IMG/VR virus record: IMGVR_UViG_3300028392_000038
Span: 51,973-115,972 of that record
Source: a virus
Strand: one strand, 5' to 3'
DNA: 64,000 nucleotides
The notes beneath the pieces were generated by a model that was not told the origin of the DNA, made no database searches, and worked only from the letters and a program-made list of their open reading frames with translations. How positions within the stretch are numbered: the stretch's first letter is position 1; each line of letters starts with the position of its first letter. Below, in pieces: positions 15,654-23,236 of this stretch. The position numbers were made by a program, and so were the translations under genes.

Positions 15654-17131
15654 ATGACTAAAGAAGAAAAAATTAAAAAGATAGAGTCATTAAGGAAACA
15701 AGCGACAGAGTTAAAAAAAGAGGTAGACTATTTTAATGCCCTCCAATTAGCCTTGAAGTTGGTACTTAATGGTTCTTATTTTTTACCCCCTATTTTGAAA
15801 AGAATAGGGGGGAAGATTAAGGAGCATTTGCAACAAGCTACTTCATATTATATAATAATCACGTAGCAGGTACAATCACAGCACAAGGCCGTGACCTTAC
15901 CAAAACAATGGATAAGGTTAATGAAGACTATTGGTATAATCAATGGCAAAATGACCATGAACTTCACTATAAAATGGGTATTAAAAACATAACACCTATT
16001 TCAAAAGATGAACATGTTTCTATTTATGCTGATACAGATTCATTATTTGTTTCATTCAAACCAGCAGTAGATCATTGTGACTGGACCAATCTTATATTCA
16101 ATGATGATTATCTTAATTCAGTAGATAAAAAGTTCATCATCCTTTCTAAAGAACTTCCAAAATTCAACAATACTAATTGTGTAGGAACTGCGCATAATAT
16201 TAAAGAGTTTAGTGAACTATTAAACGCAGAACATGAGTTAGTTTTAATATGTGGTAACTTTGTTAAAGATAGAGATTTAGTAAAGATGATTAAATCTGGT
16301 TCTGTAAAGAATGAGATAAAATGGAATTGGTCTAATGAAATAGATTTCATACAAGGATTAGACCATTATAGATATGGTGGTTATTTTAAAAAGTGTTTAG
16401 AAGATTATGCTGGATCTTTTGGTGTAGAGAACAAAGAAGACTTTGAGTTAGAAAGAATATCAGAATCTATTATCAATATTGCTAAAAAGAAATACATTCA
16501 ACATATCTTATTTGAAGATGGTATTCCTTATGATAGATTAAGTTATATCTATCCTAAAGGTGTAGAACTTGTTAGGTCATCTACTCCAGCTTTTGCTAGA
16601 GATAAAATTGTTGGTATTGTTAAATATTTATTCACACATCCTGATACTTTTAATATTAAAGATTTACTAAAACTAGTTAAAGGACTAAGAAAAGAATTTG
16701 AATTGGCGGATATAGATGATATTTGTATGCAATCTTCTGTTTCTAACTATGAAATAAAAGTTCTTAATGATAAGTCATTGCCTTTAAACTTTATAAGTGG
16801 TGCTCACTTTGCGGTTAAGTCAGCAGCTCATCATAACTATCTTTTACTAAAGAGTAAAGAATATCAACAGAAATATGAGTTTATAAAATCAGGTAATAAG
16901 ATTAAATATTATTGTTGTAAAGATAAATCTATAACTGATATGTTTGCTTATACTCGTGGTTCTTTTCCGGTTGAGTTTGCTCCACCTATTGATTATGATG
17001 AACAGTTCTCTAAGTCTATCTTATCTCCTATCAATTCAATTATTGAACCATTAGGAATGCCTGAGATTACTAAAAGGTTGTCGGTGGTGATGGATATTTT
17101 CTCAGGTATGGGTGGAAAAGGAGCTTTTTAA
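15654..17131 (+). CDS. Family B DNA polymerase, C-terminal part, interrupted by a 41-nt insertion
   Basis: The first frame (15654-15866) begins MTKEEKIKK and reaches motif B as LKLVLNGSY. A 41-nt segment (15780-15820) then shifts the frame. The right frame resumes at 15821 as GAFATSYF and runs to 17131, including motif C YADTDSLFVSF (~16025). Joined, NGSYGAF restores the KxxxNSxYG motif exactly. Exonuclease, motif A and palm N-terminal parts are absent from the window, so the polymerase gene is also split between motifs A and B. Without bypass or another recoding event, only the 70-aa first part or a product starting at ATG 15908 could be made. It has its own AT-rich promoter-like region. Confidence 0.75.
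15780..15820 (+). other. 41-nt hairpin insertion inside polymerase motif B
   Basis: The segment splits the codons for NGSY and GAF. It contains a perfect 9-bp stem, CCCCCTATT (15786-15794) pairing with AATAGGGGG (15803-15811), with an 8-nt loop. It ends in TAA just before the resuming GGA codon, creating AAGGAG. The length is not a multiple of three. Size, hairpin and location in a conserved motif resemble translational bypass elements (T4 gene 60, mitochondrial byps), but matched take-off and landing codons are not obvious. Confidence 0.6.
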
Positions 17132-17934
17132 TCTTCTTTATAAACAAAGTTTTTATCCGGTATTAAATAATAATTAACTCCATTTTCATCTAATTGAGTT
17201 TTGATATCTTTTCCTTTGAAAATCCAATTACCTAGTTTTTTATTCACATCTGATATTAAAACTAAGTAGTGTGTTTTGATTTCTGTAAAATAACCGCTTA
17301 TATAAACTTTATAAAATTCACCTTCTTTATTAATAGAAGAAAGTGTTTTTGTTTGTATAGTGTATGTATTTCCTTTATAGTTAAAAGTACCATCAATACC
17401 AGCGATATCAACTTTATGAGAAGATGGTTTATCAATTGATATATCTGTTTTAAGTATTTGAGTTGCGAACTTAGAGAAAAATGTATTTGCTATTTCTTCT
17501 TGTGATTGACCTTTATCAGATGCTCCTTCTAAAGTTTTATAGATTCTCTCAAACCATTTCCCACCTGGTTCAAATAGTTTTAACTTATTAGTCTCAATCC
17601 AATCAATCATACTATCTGGTGTTGAAAATGTAGATCGCCCGTTATCAATTTCATTAGCTATCTTAATCATTTCCCAAAGTATAGCAATGTTCTTTTGAGC
17701 TTTTGTTAATAATTCAGCTCTAACTTCTCTTCCGTTACGGATTAGAATTTCATTACCACTGAAACTACCATAAATATCTCTTAATATTCTTTTAATAGCT
17801 AGTTCTTTTTTCTCTGCTTTTTCTTCAGTGAATAAGATAGGTTTACCCGCCATAAATAACTTAACTGGCTTATATGAAGCTTTGTACTTATCTTGGTAAG
17901 CCTCATTTATAAAATTTGAATACTTTTTAATCAT
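17128..17934 (-). CDS. Tagged PD-(D/E)XK-like nuclease
   Basis: The 268-residue protein begins MIKKYSNFINEAYQDK, the closest match in the window to the T4 capsid-targeting sequence, with INE/A as the expected cleavage point. Near residues 180-205, VDIAGIDGTFNYKGNTYTIQTKTL fits a restriction-endonuclease-like core (D, then QxK). A virion nuclease could attack host DNA at entry. It converges on the polymerase gene, overlapping by 4 nt. Nuclease assignment is moderate. Confidence 0.55.
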   Translation of the reverse strand: MIKKYSNFINEAYQDKYKASYKPVKLFMAGKPILFTEEKAEKKELAIKRILRDIYGSFSGNEILIRNGREVRAELLTKAQKNIAILWEMIKIANEIDNGRSTFSTPDSMIDWIETNKLKLFEPGGKWFERIYKTLEGASDKGQSQEEIANTFFSKFATQILKTDISIDKPSSHKVDIAGIDGTFNYKGNTYTIQTKTLSSINKEGEFYKVYISGYFTEIKTHYLVLISDVNKKLGNWIFKGKDIKTQLDENGVNYYLIPDKNFVYKED

Positions 17935-17965
17935 GATGTATATATAAAATAAGGATATATAAATT

Positions 17966-18196
17966 ATGAAAAATGATGAATTATATCCAGAATTTATTAC
18001 TTATTTAGATAGTCAAGTAAATGAAGGAAGAATTAGTAGAAATAAGTTTGCTCTTTTGAAAATAAGTCATTCTTATTTTCAAACATTTAAAACAAAGTTT
18101 GAAATAGATGAACTTTTTAGAGAAAGAGTTATAAAACTACATAAATCCGAGATAAGGGATAGAAAAATTGATGATATATTAGATGATATTGATTGA
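17966..18196 (+). CDS. Small protein with RDRKIDDIL tail
   Basis: The 76-residue helical protein ends SEIRDRKIDDILDDID, a shared-tail member. It overlaps the following gene by 14 nt. Function unknown. Confidence 0.6.
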   Translation: MKNDELYPEFITYLDSQVNEGRISRNKFALLKISHSYFQTFKTKFEIDELFRERVIKLHKSEIRDRKIDDILDDID

Positions 18197-18575
18197 TGAA
18201 ACAATTATAGATAATATAGAGGTTGGTTTCTATGACGGAATGGATATTGATAAACTTTTAAATCATCCAAAAGATGGATCTAATGGTTTTATTTACTGTT
18301 TCATAGAGAATTGGATAAATGAAATTAAATCATATAATAGACAAAGAAAAATATCATCAGTGATTGATGGTGTTGTATATGAGGAATTTGAATGGGATAA
18401 TATAAATAATAATTATATATGTGTTTATCAAACAGAGGGTATGTTGATTAAAGATGTTTACGAGACAATAAGAAAGAAGTTAGAAATAAACCGATTAGAT
18501 ATTCAACCTTGGATTCCAGTTAGTGGAATAGACAAAGGAGCAATTAAGATAGAAAATAAAAAAATAGATGATTAG
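18183..18575 (+). CDS. Hypothetical protein, 130 aa
   Basis: The protein is acidic and ends IKIENKKIDD, a weak, truncated version of the shared tail. It is coupled to the gene upstream. No family is recognised. Confidence 0.55.
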   Translation: MILIDETIIDNIEVGFYDGMDIDKLLNHPKDGSNGFIYCFIENWINEIKSYNRQRKISSVIDGVVYEEFEWDNINNNYICVYQTEGMLIKDVYETIRKKLEINRLDIQPWIPVSGIDKGAIKIENKKIDD

Positions 18576-18593
18576 GAATAAATATATATCATA

Positions 18594-19070
18594 ATGATTA
18601 TGAAACATCTAATGAGATATGAGGGATATACTTCCAAAGAAAGAACTGATGATATTTTAGATAAAATATCTAAGTATGGTATTGTATCACTAACTCAAGC
18701 TGAAAAGGATTTTTTAGATTCTCATTCTTCTGGTGAAGAAGAAGATTTTCATGATAAAATAGCAAAGAAAGAACAAGAAACAGTATTTGAAGATGATAGC
18801 GGTTACTTCAAGTTTGAACACAGGGAAACTGAAGTATTTGATGATGAAATACATTATATAGGAACTATTTATGTTCCGGATTTAGAACTACCAAATGGTA
18901 AAAGAATTGAAGGTAGATTAGATGGTAAAATAATAGTCTATAAAAGTGGACAAAACTCACCTGATTTTGAGAGAGATGATTATGATATATTTGAATTCTG
19001 TAATGGGTTGGAATATGAACTTGATAATTTCATTGACTATGTTGTTGGTGAATTAGAAGAAAAAAACTAA
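18594..19070 (+). CDS. Tagged hypothetical protein, 158 aa
   Basis: The start reads MIMKHLMRYEGYTSKE. The second ATG (18600) gives the tag form. The rest is strongly acidic with a beta-rich middle (YIGTIYVPDLELPNG). Function unknown. Confidence 0.55.
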   Translation: MIMKHLMRYEGYTSKERTDDILDKISKYGIVSLTQAEKDFLDSHSSGEEEDFHDKIAKKEQETVFEDDSGYFKFEHRETEVFDDEIHYIGTIYVPDLELPNGKRIEGRLDGKIIVYKSGQNSPDFERDDYDIFEFCNGLEYELDNFIDYVVGELEEKN

Positions 19071-19079
19071 TATTTAAAT

Positions 19080-19093
19080 TTTAATATATATAA
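19080..19093 (+). promoter_or_regulatory. AT-rich promoter-like box (TTTAATATATATAA)
   Basis: Same box as at 3044, placed 28 nt before the tagged gene at 19121. Role inferred from recurrence. Confidence 0.4.
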
Positions 19094-19120
19094 TCTATAA
19101 TAAAAAAATAATTTAATATC

Positions 19121-19690
19121 ATGATTAAAAAATATAACGCTTTTGTTGAAGGTAAAGTAAATGAAGAGTTTGTAATGGCTGAGCCTAGACCAGGAACTAC
19201 TGAAGTATCTCCAGGTACAATTGAAAAACCAGGTACAATGCCTGAGCCTCCAACTCCTATCAGAAAAGATAGAACTTCTCCAGTTCCAGCACCTGCTAAA
19301 GCAGAACTTGAACCTAAGGAGGTAGAAGGAGGTGATGTTTATTCTGACAATTTAAATACTTTATCAGAATTATTACCAGGATCAACAGTGTCAAATAATT
19401 CAGTTATTTACAAAGCTGAAAATGGCGAAGAAAAAACAATACTATTTCCATCTGAGACATTTAATGACGAGACAGGTGAAGGTATATTTCATGTTGATAA
19501 AAAGAAGTTTAAAACCGCTCAAGAAGTTGCTGACTATTTATTAGCAAGTGAATCTACAGAAGAAATTTCAGACGAGCGAGAAGTGTCTGACCAACAGGCA
19601 GTTGAGGACTTAGAGATGACAATGCAAAAAGAATCTAAGAGTTACAAATCAACAAGAAAATTTGAAAGTTTTAAGAATAAAAAGAAATAA
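19121..19690 (+). CDS. Tagged Pro/Glu-rich protein with FESF C-terminus
   Basis: The 189-residue protein starts MIKKYNAFVEGKVNEEF (tag, VNE site), followed by a Pro/Glu-rich linker (residues 20-70), a small folded segment, and an acidic stretch ending STRKFESFKNKKK. That C-terminus matches KTFESFLNKKK at the end of the acidic protein 26464-26835. It may be a prohead-core or internal protein, inferred from tags and composition. Confidence 0.6.
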   Translation: MIKKYNAFVEGKVNEEFVMAEPRPGTTEVSPGTIEKPGTMPEPPTPIRKDRTSPVPAPAKAELEPKEVEGGDVYSDNLNTLSELLPGSTVSNNSVIYKAENGEEKTILFPSETFNDETGEGIFHVDKKKFKTAQEVADYLLASESTEEISDEREVSDQQAVEDLEMTMQKESKSYKSTRKFESFKNKKK

Positions 19691-19722
19691 AAAAAACCCA
19701 CTCAATTGAGTGGGTTTTTTAA
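19690..19722. terminator. Bidirectional terminator between convergent genes
   Basis: AAAACCCACTCAATTGAGTGGGTTTT perfect inverted repeat flanked by A and T runs. Confidence 0.8.
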
Positions 19723-19732
19723 TTTAAGTAAA

Positions 19733-20050
19733 TTACTTATCAGTTGGTTCATCAGTAGTTGTTGTATTTCCAGCTTCTGCATTATGTTTAGCTACACTAA
19801 CTTTACTTCCTGTAAAATTCTTATAACCAATTAGGGCGGCACCAATCATTGTAAAAGCAACAGCTTGATTAATTACATCCATACTTTTATCAATAAACAT
19901 TCTGTCAATTACTCCAAGTAAAAAAGATAGGCTACCAATAGTTACAATCATAAATCCAGATGTAGATGTTACTGATGTTTTTCCATCAGGATTAGAAGTC
20001 ATTTCACCAAATGACCATTTTTTAATGTCTCCAATTTTAGGTAAATTCAT
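19733..20050 (-). CDS. Two-segment membrane protein, possible holin
   Basis: The 105-residue protein has two hydrophobic helices (GFMIVTIGSLSFLLGVI and AVAFTMIGAALIGY) separated by a short charged loop, with soluble N- and C-terminal tails. Size and topology suit a class II holin, but the lysozyme gene is 40 kb away, so this is only a possibility. It is a single-gene unit facing the bidirectional terminator. Confidence 0.55.
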   Translation of the reverse strand: MNLPKIGDIKKWSFGEMTSNPDGKTSVTSTSGFMIVTIGSLSFLLGVIDRMFIDKSMDVINQAVAFTMIGAALIGYKNFTGSKVSVAKHNAEAGNTTTTDEPTDK

Positions 20051-20130
20051 AGTAATATTATTATTTTTTATAAGATATATATAATTTTAGGAAAGTAACA
20101 TTTTTCAATATATAACTTATTGAAAAAATT

Positions 20131-20604
20131 ATGAGATTAATAAGAATACTAAAATTTCTATATACATCAGAACATCCACACTTCTTATCAGTAGATAAAG
20201 ACTTTTACTCCAGGTGGAAATTGATTATCAGAGGAACAGTAACACTAAATAAAAATTATAAATCATGTGAGATTTATAGAAAGAAATACAAAATGATGGA
20301 AGATTTTGTAGTTATTGGACTTAAATACAATGGTAAAAATGTTAAAAGAAGAACTAGCGGATACGCTAAAGAATTTATAGAACAACACAAAGACGCGAAA
20401 TGTCTTTACTGTGAAACTAAACTAAATGATAGAAATGCTACAGCAGACCATATAGTTCCAATATCTGATGGTGGTAATAACTGTCAAGTTAACTTAATAG
20501 TTTGTTGTAAGGATTGTAATAATGAAAGAGGTAATATAGAATTCAAAACTTATATTTCAATGAAAAATAAGAAATATAAAAATATAAATAAATTGTTTAT
20601 TTAA
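20131..20604 (+). CDS. HNH endonuclease
   Basis: The 157-residue protein has a C-terminal HNH core: CLYC (~92), ATADHIVPISDGGNN with the general-base His (~108), VNLIVCCKDCNNERG with Asn and the second CxxC pair. The N-terminal 80 residues are basic. It is likely a mobile homing nuclease inserted between structural and primase genes. Confidence 0.8.
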   Translation: MRLIRILKFLYTSEHPHFLSVDKDFYSRWKLIIRGTVTLNKNYKSCEIYRKKYKMMEDFVVIGLKYNGKNVKRRTSGYAKEFIEQHKDAKCLYCETKLNDRNATADHIVPISDGGNNCQVNLIVCCKDCNNERGNIEFKTYISMKNKKYKNINKLFI

Positions 20605-20799
20605 TTATCTCCAAGTAAGATGTTTATACTTATCTCTAAATGTATCTGAAGTAGTTACTGAGGTTAGGTTTTTATATTCCTTTTCAGAATAAATTCTATT
20701 AGCACCTTTTAATTTATAGTAGATTCTACCATTTGATCCTTCTCGGTATAACCAACGACCATCTATATTTGTCCAACCTGTATCTGGTAAAATTATCAT
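20605..20799 (-). CDS. Small hypothetical protein, 64 aa
   Basis: It encodes an aromatic, beta-rich peptide (GWTNIDGRWLYREG, RIYYKLKGANRIYSE). An AT-rich TTAATATATAG box lies just upstream on this strand, which supports expression. Function unknown. Confidence 0.5.
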   Translation of the reverse strand: MIILPDTGWTNIDGRWLYREGSNGRIYYKLKGANRIYSEKEYKNLTSVTTSDTFRDKYKHLTWR

Positions 20800-20819
20800 A
20801 ATCTATATATTAATATAAA

Positions 20820-22010
20820 TTAAAGATTTTTTATAGAATCAAACTTTTTATTATAATCAGCAACTTCTACATCTCTTTTCTTTCTCCTGAACTTTGGAAT
20901 CCATTTGATGTCTAATACATCTTTACTAAAAAAGTCTTCCAGATTCAATTTCTTATAGGGATCCGGTACTAATTCAGCTAGCTTATTAATATCTTTTACT
21001 TTACTTATTCTATGTAATAATCTAAAAGGATCTTCTACATTCTTTTTATCAACTATATCTTCAAATAACTTTTTCCACAAAAATACAGAGAATCCCTCCT
21101 TTACCTTTTCTTCAGACTTTTTATAACCAGCTTCATCATTATCAAAGAAGTATTGAATATCTAAATTATTATCTTCTAAGAATCTATAATCAGTATTCAC
21201 ACCAACCAATCCAATTGAATTAGGAAAGAATAAAGAATCTAAATATCCTTCAAATACAGTTATTTTTTCTCCTAAATCAACATTTAAAATGTTAAAGTAG
21301 TAAGATAATTTATTATAAATAACCAATTCAGTAATATCTTGTTCTGGTAAGTCTTTACCAAGACTTACCCATTCAAGTAGATTCTCATAGTTATAAATTT
21401 TGAAACTACGGCGCTTACCTTCTTTTAGATTACGTGTTTGCATTCCTAAAACTTTATTACCTCTTCTGTTTAATGAAACTATAATCCATTCAGATTCATC
21501 TTCATTTTTCCAATACTTAGCTTGATAAATATTTGTATGATATTCAGGTGGTATTCCTCTACCAACTAAATACTTATAAACTCCACCATTAACTTGAATA
21601 GGTTTGAAATCAGATATAGGTGTTAAATCAGCACTAAAAACCCTTTCAAGTTCTGTTAAATCAATTAAATTTTCAAACTTAGCATCAACAAAATCACCTT
21701 CATAATCAGAATAAGTCATAACACTATTTAAGTGTTCAATCATTTCTAATTTTTTATCAGGATCTAATTGTTCATTGAAATCCTTACACATTCTATCAAA
21801 TGTAGTTTTCTTATCACAGTTGAAACAAATAAAGATTAAACGGTTATAGTAAAAGTTACCTCTCTTTTTGTGTTCAGATTTCCCATCACCACAATACGGA
21901 CAGCATATATTTAAACGATCCGAGTAAGAAACTATCTTCCTTCTATGATTGGAAGTAAACTCCTTATTAAGGATTTTTTGAAATATGTCATTTATGTAAT
22001 TCTTATCCAT
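20820..22010 (-). CDS. DNA primase with zinc finger and TOPRIM domain
   Basis: I chose the ATG at 22010 (MDKNYINDIF) over 22037. The N-terminal zinc-binding domain has CCPYCGD and, ~25 residues on, CFNCDKK. The TOPRIM core reads VFEGYLDSLFFPNSIG (Glu) and YFFDNDEAGYKK (DxD-type) around residues 260-300. This is the DnaG/T4 gp61 layout for RNA primer synthesis. The product is 396 residues. It diverges from the endonuclease gene at 22070. Confidence 0.82.
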   Translation of the reverse strand: MDKNYINDIFQKILNKEFTSNHRRKIVSYSDRLNICCPYCGDGKSEHKKRGNFYYNRLIFICFNCDKKTTFDRMCKDFNEQLDPDKKLEMIEHLNSVMTYSDYEGDFVDAKFENLIDLTELERVFSADLTPISDFKPIQVNGGVYKYLVGRGIPPEYHTNIYQAKYWKNEDESEWIIVSLNRRGNKVLGMQTRNLKEGKRRSFKIYNYENLLEWVSLGKDLPEQDITELVIYNKLSYYFNILNVDLGEKITVFEGYLDSLFFPNSIGLVGVNTDYRFLEDNNLDIQYFFDNDEAGYKKSEEKVKEGFSVFLWKKLFEDIVDKKNVEDPFRLLHRISKVKDINKLAELVPDPYKKLNLEDFFSKDVLDIKWIPKFRRKKRDVEVADYNKKFDSIKNL

Positions 22011-22069
22011 TTGTGTTTTTTCTAACAATAAGGGCAATCAATTTTAATATATATTATAAAATAGATATA

Positions 22070-22981
22070 ATGTTTATGTATTTATCATTTAATGATGCTA
22101 GAATAATTGTAAGAGAACAGAGGTTAAGAAATACAATCGACTGGTATAATTGGATAAAGGGTAAGTCTGATATTTATAATATACCATCCAATCCAAATAA
22201 AACATATTCTAAAGAATGGGTTTCATTATCAGACTGGTTAGGATCTGATAATGAATCATTTAATAATAGAGTGTATTATGATTATGAATACTGTAAGATT
22301 TTTGTTAAAAAATTAAATTTTAATAATAGAAAGGAATTTTACGAATTTGCTAAGAATAACCTTGATAAAAAAATTCCAAATAGACCAGACCATGTATATA
22401 AAAAACAAAATAAATGGGAAGGTTGGCAGAAGTTCCTATCTATTGAAAAAACACCACCTATACACAAGTGTAATTTATTTTTAACATATGAAGAGGCTAA
22501 AAAATTTATAAGTGATATAAAATTCACACAACAATCCGAGTATATAAATTACATAGAGAATAATAATATAGAGTTTTTGCCAAAAAGACCAGACTATGTT
22601 TATAGAAATAATTGGATTGGATATTTAGATTTTTTAGGATGTGAGACTAATAGAAAATCCTTTGGTGAAAAAAAAATAAAAGAATTTTTAGATCAAAATT
22701 CAATCAATTATATAAGAGAAAAGAAATTTGAAACTTGTAAAAACATCAAAGAGTTACCATTTGATTTTTATTTACCTGATTATAAAATATGTATAGAATA
22801 TGATGGAGAATTACATTATAGATCATCTAAAATATTTGGTGGTGAATCAACATTAAAAAGAATCAAAAAAAATGATGATATAAAAAGCAAATGGTGTTCG
22901 GAAAATAATATTAAATTATTAAGAATACCATATAAAAAGAAAAATAAAATATTTAAAATACTAATTTCGGAAATTATTTAG
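22070..22981 (+). CDS. Homing endonuclease: INT_rpt-type repeats plus Vsr/EDxHD-like nuclease
   Basis: I chose the ATG at 22070. It has three ~60-residue repeats with a final W...W/Y...FL pattern (IPSNPNKTYSKEWVSLSDWL; IPNRPDHVY...WEGWQKFL; LPKRPDYVYRNNWIGYLDFL) that resemble the INT_rpt (phage-integrase repeat) module. The C-terminal ~95 residues hold PFDFYLPDYKICIEYDGELH, the same nuclease core as at 5138. It is inserted next to the primase gene. Confidence 0.75.
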   Translation: MFMYLSFNDARIIVREQRLRNTIDWYNWIKGKSDIYNIPSNPNKTYSKEWVSLSDWLGSDNESFNNRVYYDYEYCKIFVKKLNFNNRKEFYEFAKNNLDKKIPNRPDHVYKKQNKWEGWQKFLSIEKTPPIHKCNLFLTYEEAKKFISDIKFTQQSEYINYIENNNIEFLPKRPDYVYRNNWIGYLDFLGCETNRKSFGEKKIKEFLDQNSINYIREKKFETCKNIKELPFDFYLPDYKICIEYDGELHYRSSKIFGGESTLKRIKKNDDIKSKWCSENNIKLLRIPYKKKNKIFKILISEII

Positions 22982-22989
22982 TATATTTG
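22982..22989 (+). promoter_or_regulatory. Bacteroidetes-type -7 box TATATTTG
   Basis: TATATTTG overlaps the stop region of the endonuclease gene and lies 4 nt before the ATG at 22994. Confidence 0.5.
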
Positions 22990-22993
22990 TATT

Positions 22994-23236
22994 ATGAATT
23001 TAAAAGAAGTGCACGAAAGTAAAAGAGATGTTAGAGATTCTGATATTCCAAATGAATGGAAAGAAAGTTTTAATCAATTTATGATGGGTCAGACCTGTCA
23101 AGCAGAAACTAATGAAGATGGTTCTATAAAAGAATTCATTTACTACTTTCACGACTTCAGTAGATGGTATTATATGAATCAGAAGGTAATTGAAAGAGAT
23201 ATTAAAATCAATGATGTGTTAAAAAGTAAGAAATAA
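22994..23236 (+). CDS. Small protein with RDIKINDVL tail
   Basis: The 80-residue protein ends IERDIKINDVLKSKK, a shared-tail member, and is directly preceded by a host-like promoter. Its end overlaps the end of the convergent gene 23219-25108. Function unknown. Confidence 0.6.
   Translation: MNLKEVHESKRDVRDSDIPNEWKESFNQFMMGQTCQAETNEDGSIKEFIYYFHDFSRWYYMNQKVIERDIKINDVLKSKK

Noticed and set aside
15780-15820. Group I intron, intein or ordinary -1 frameshift in the polymerase gene
   Set aside because: 41 nt is far too short for an intron or intein. A -1 shift within the overlap of the two frames (15821-15864) would insert about 14 foreign residues into motif B, which would not restore the conserved motif.
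15819-15824. AAGGAG as a Shine-Dalgarno site for internal reinitiation of the polymerase
   Set aside because: No in-frame ATG, GTG or TTG lies at a suitable distance. The first in-frame ATG is 84 nt away, at 15908, beyond the conserved motif.
19733-20050. Confident holin call
   Set aside because: Only size and two hydrophobic helices support it, and no lysis genes are adjacent, so it is listed as a membrane protein with a possible holin role.
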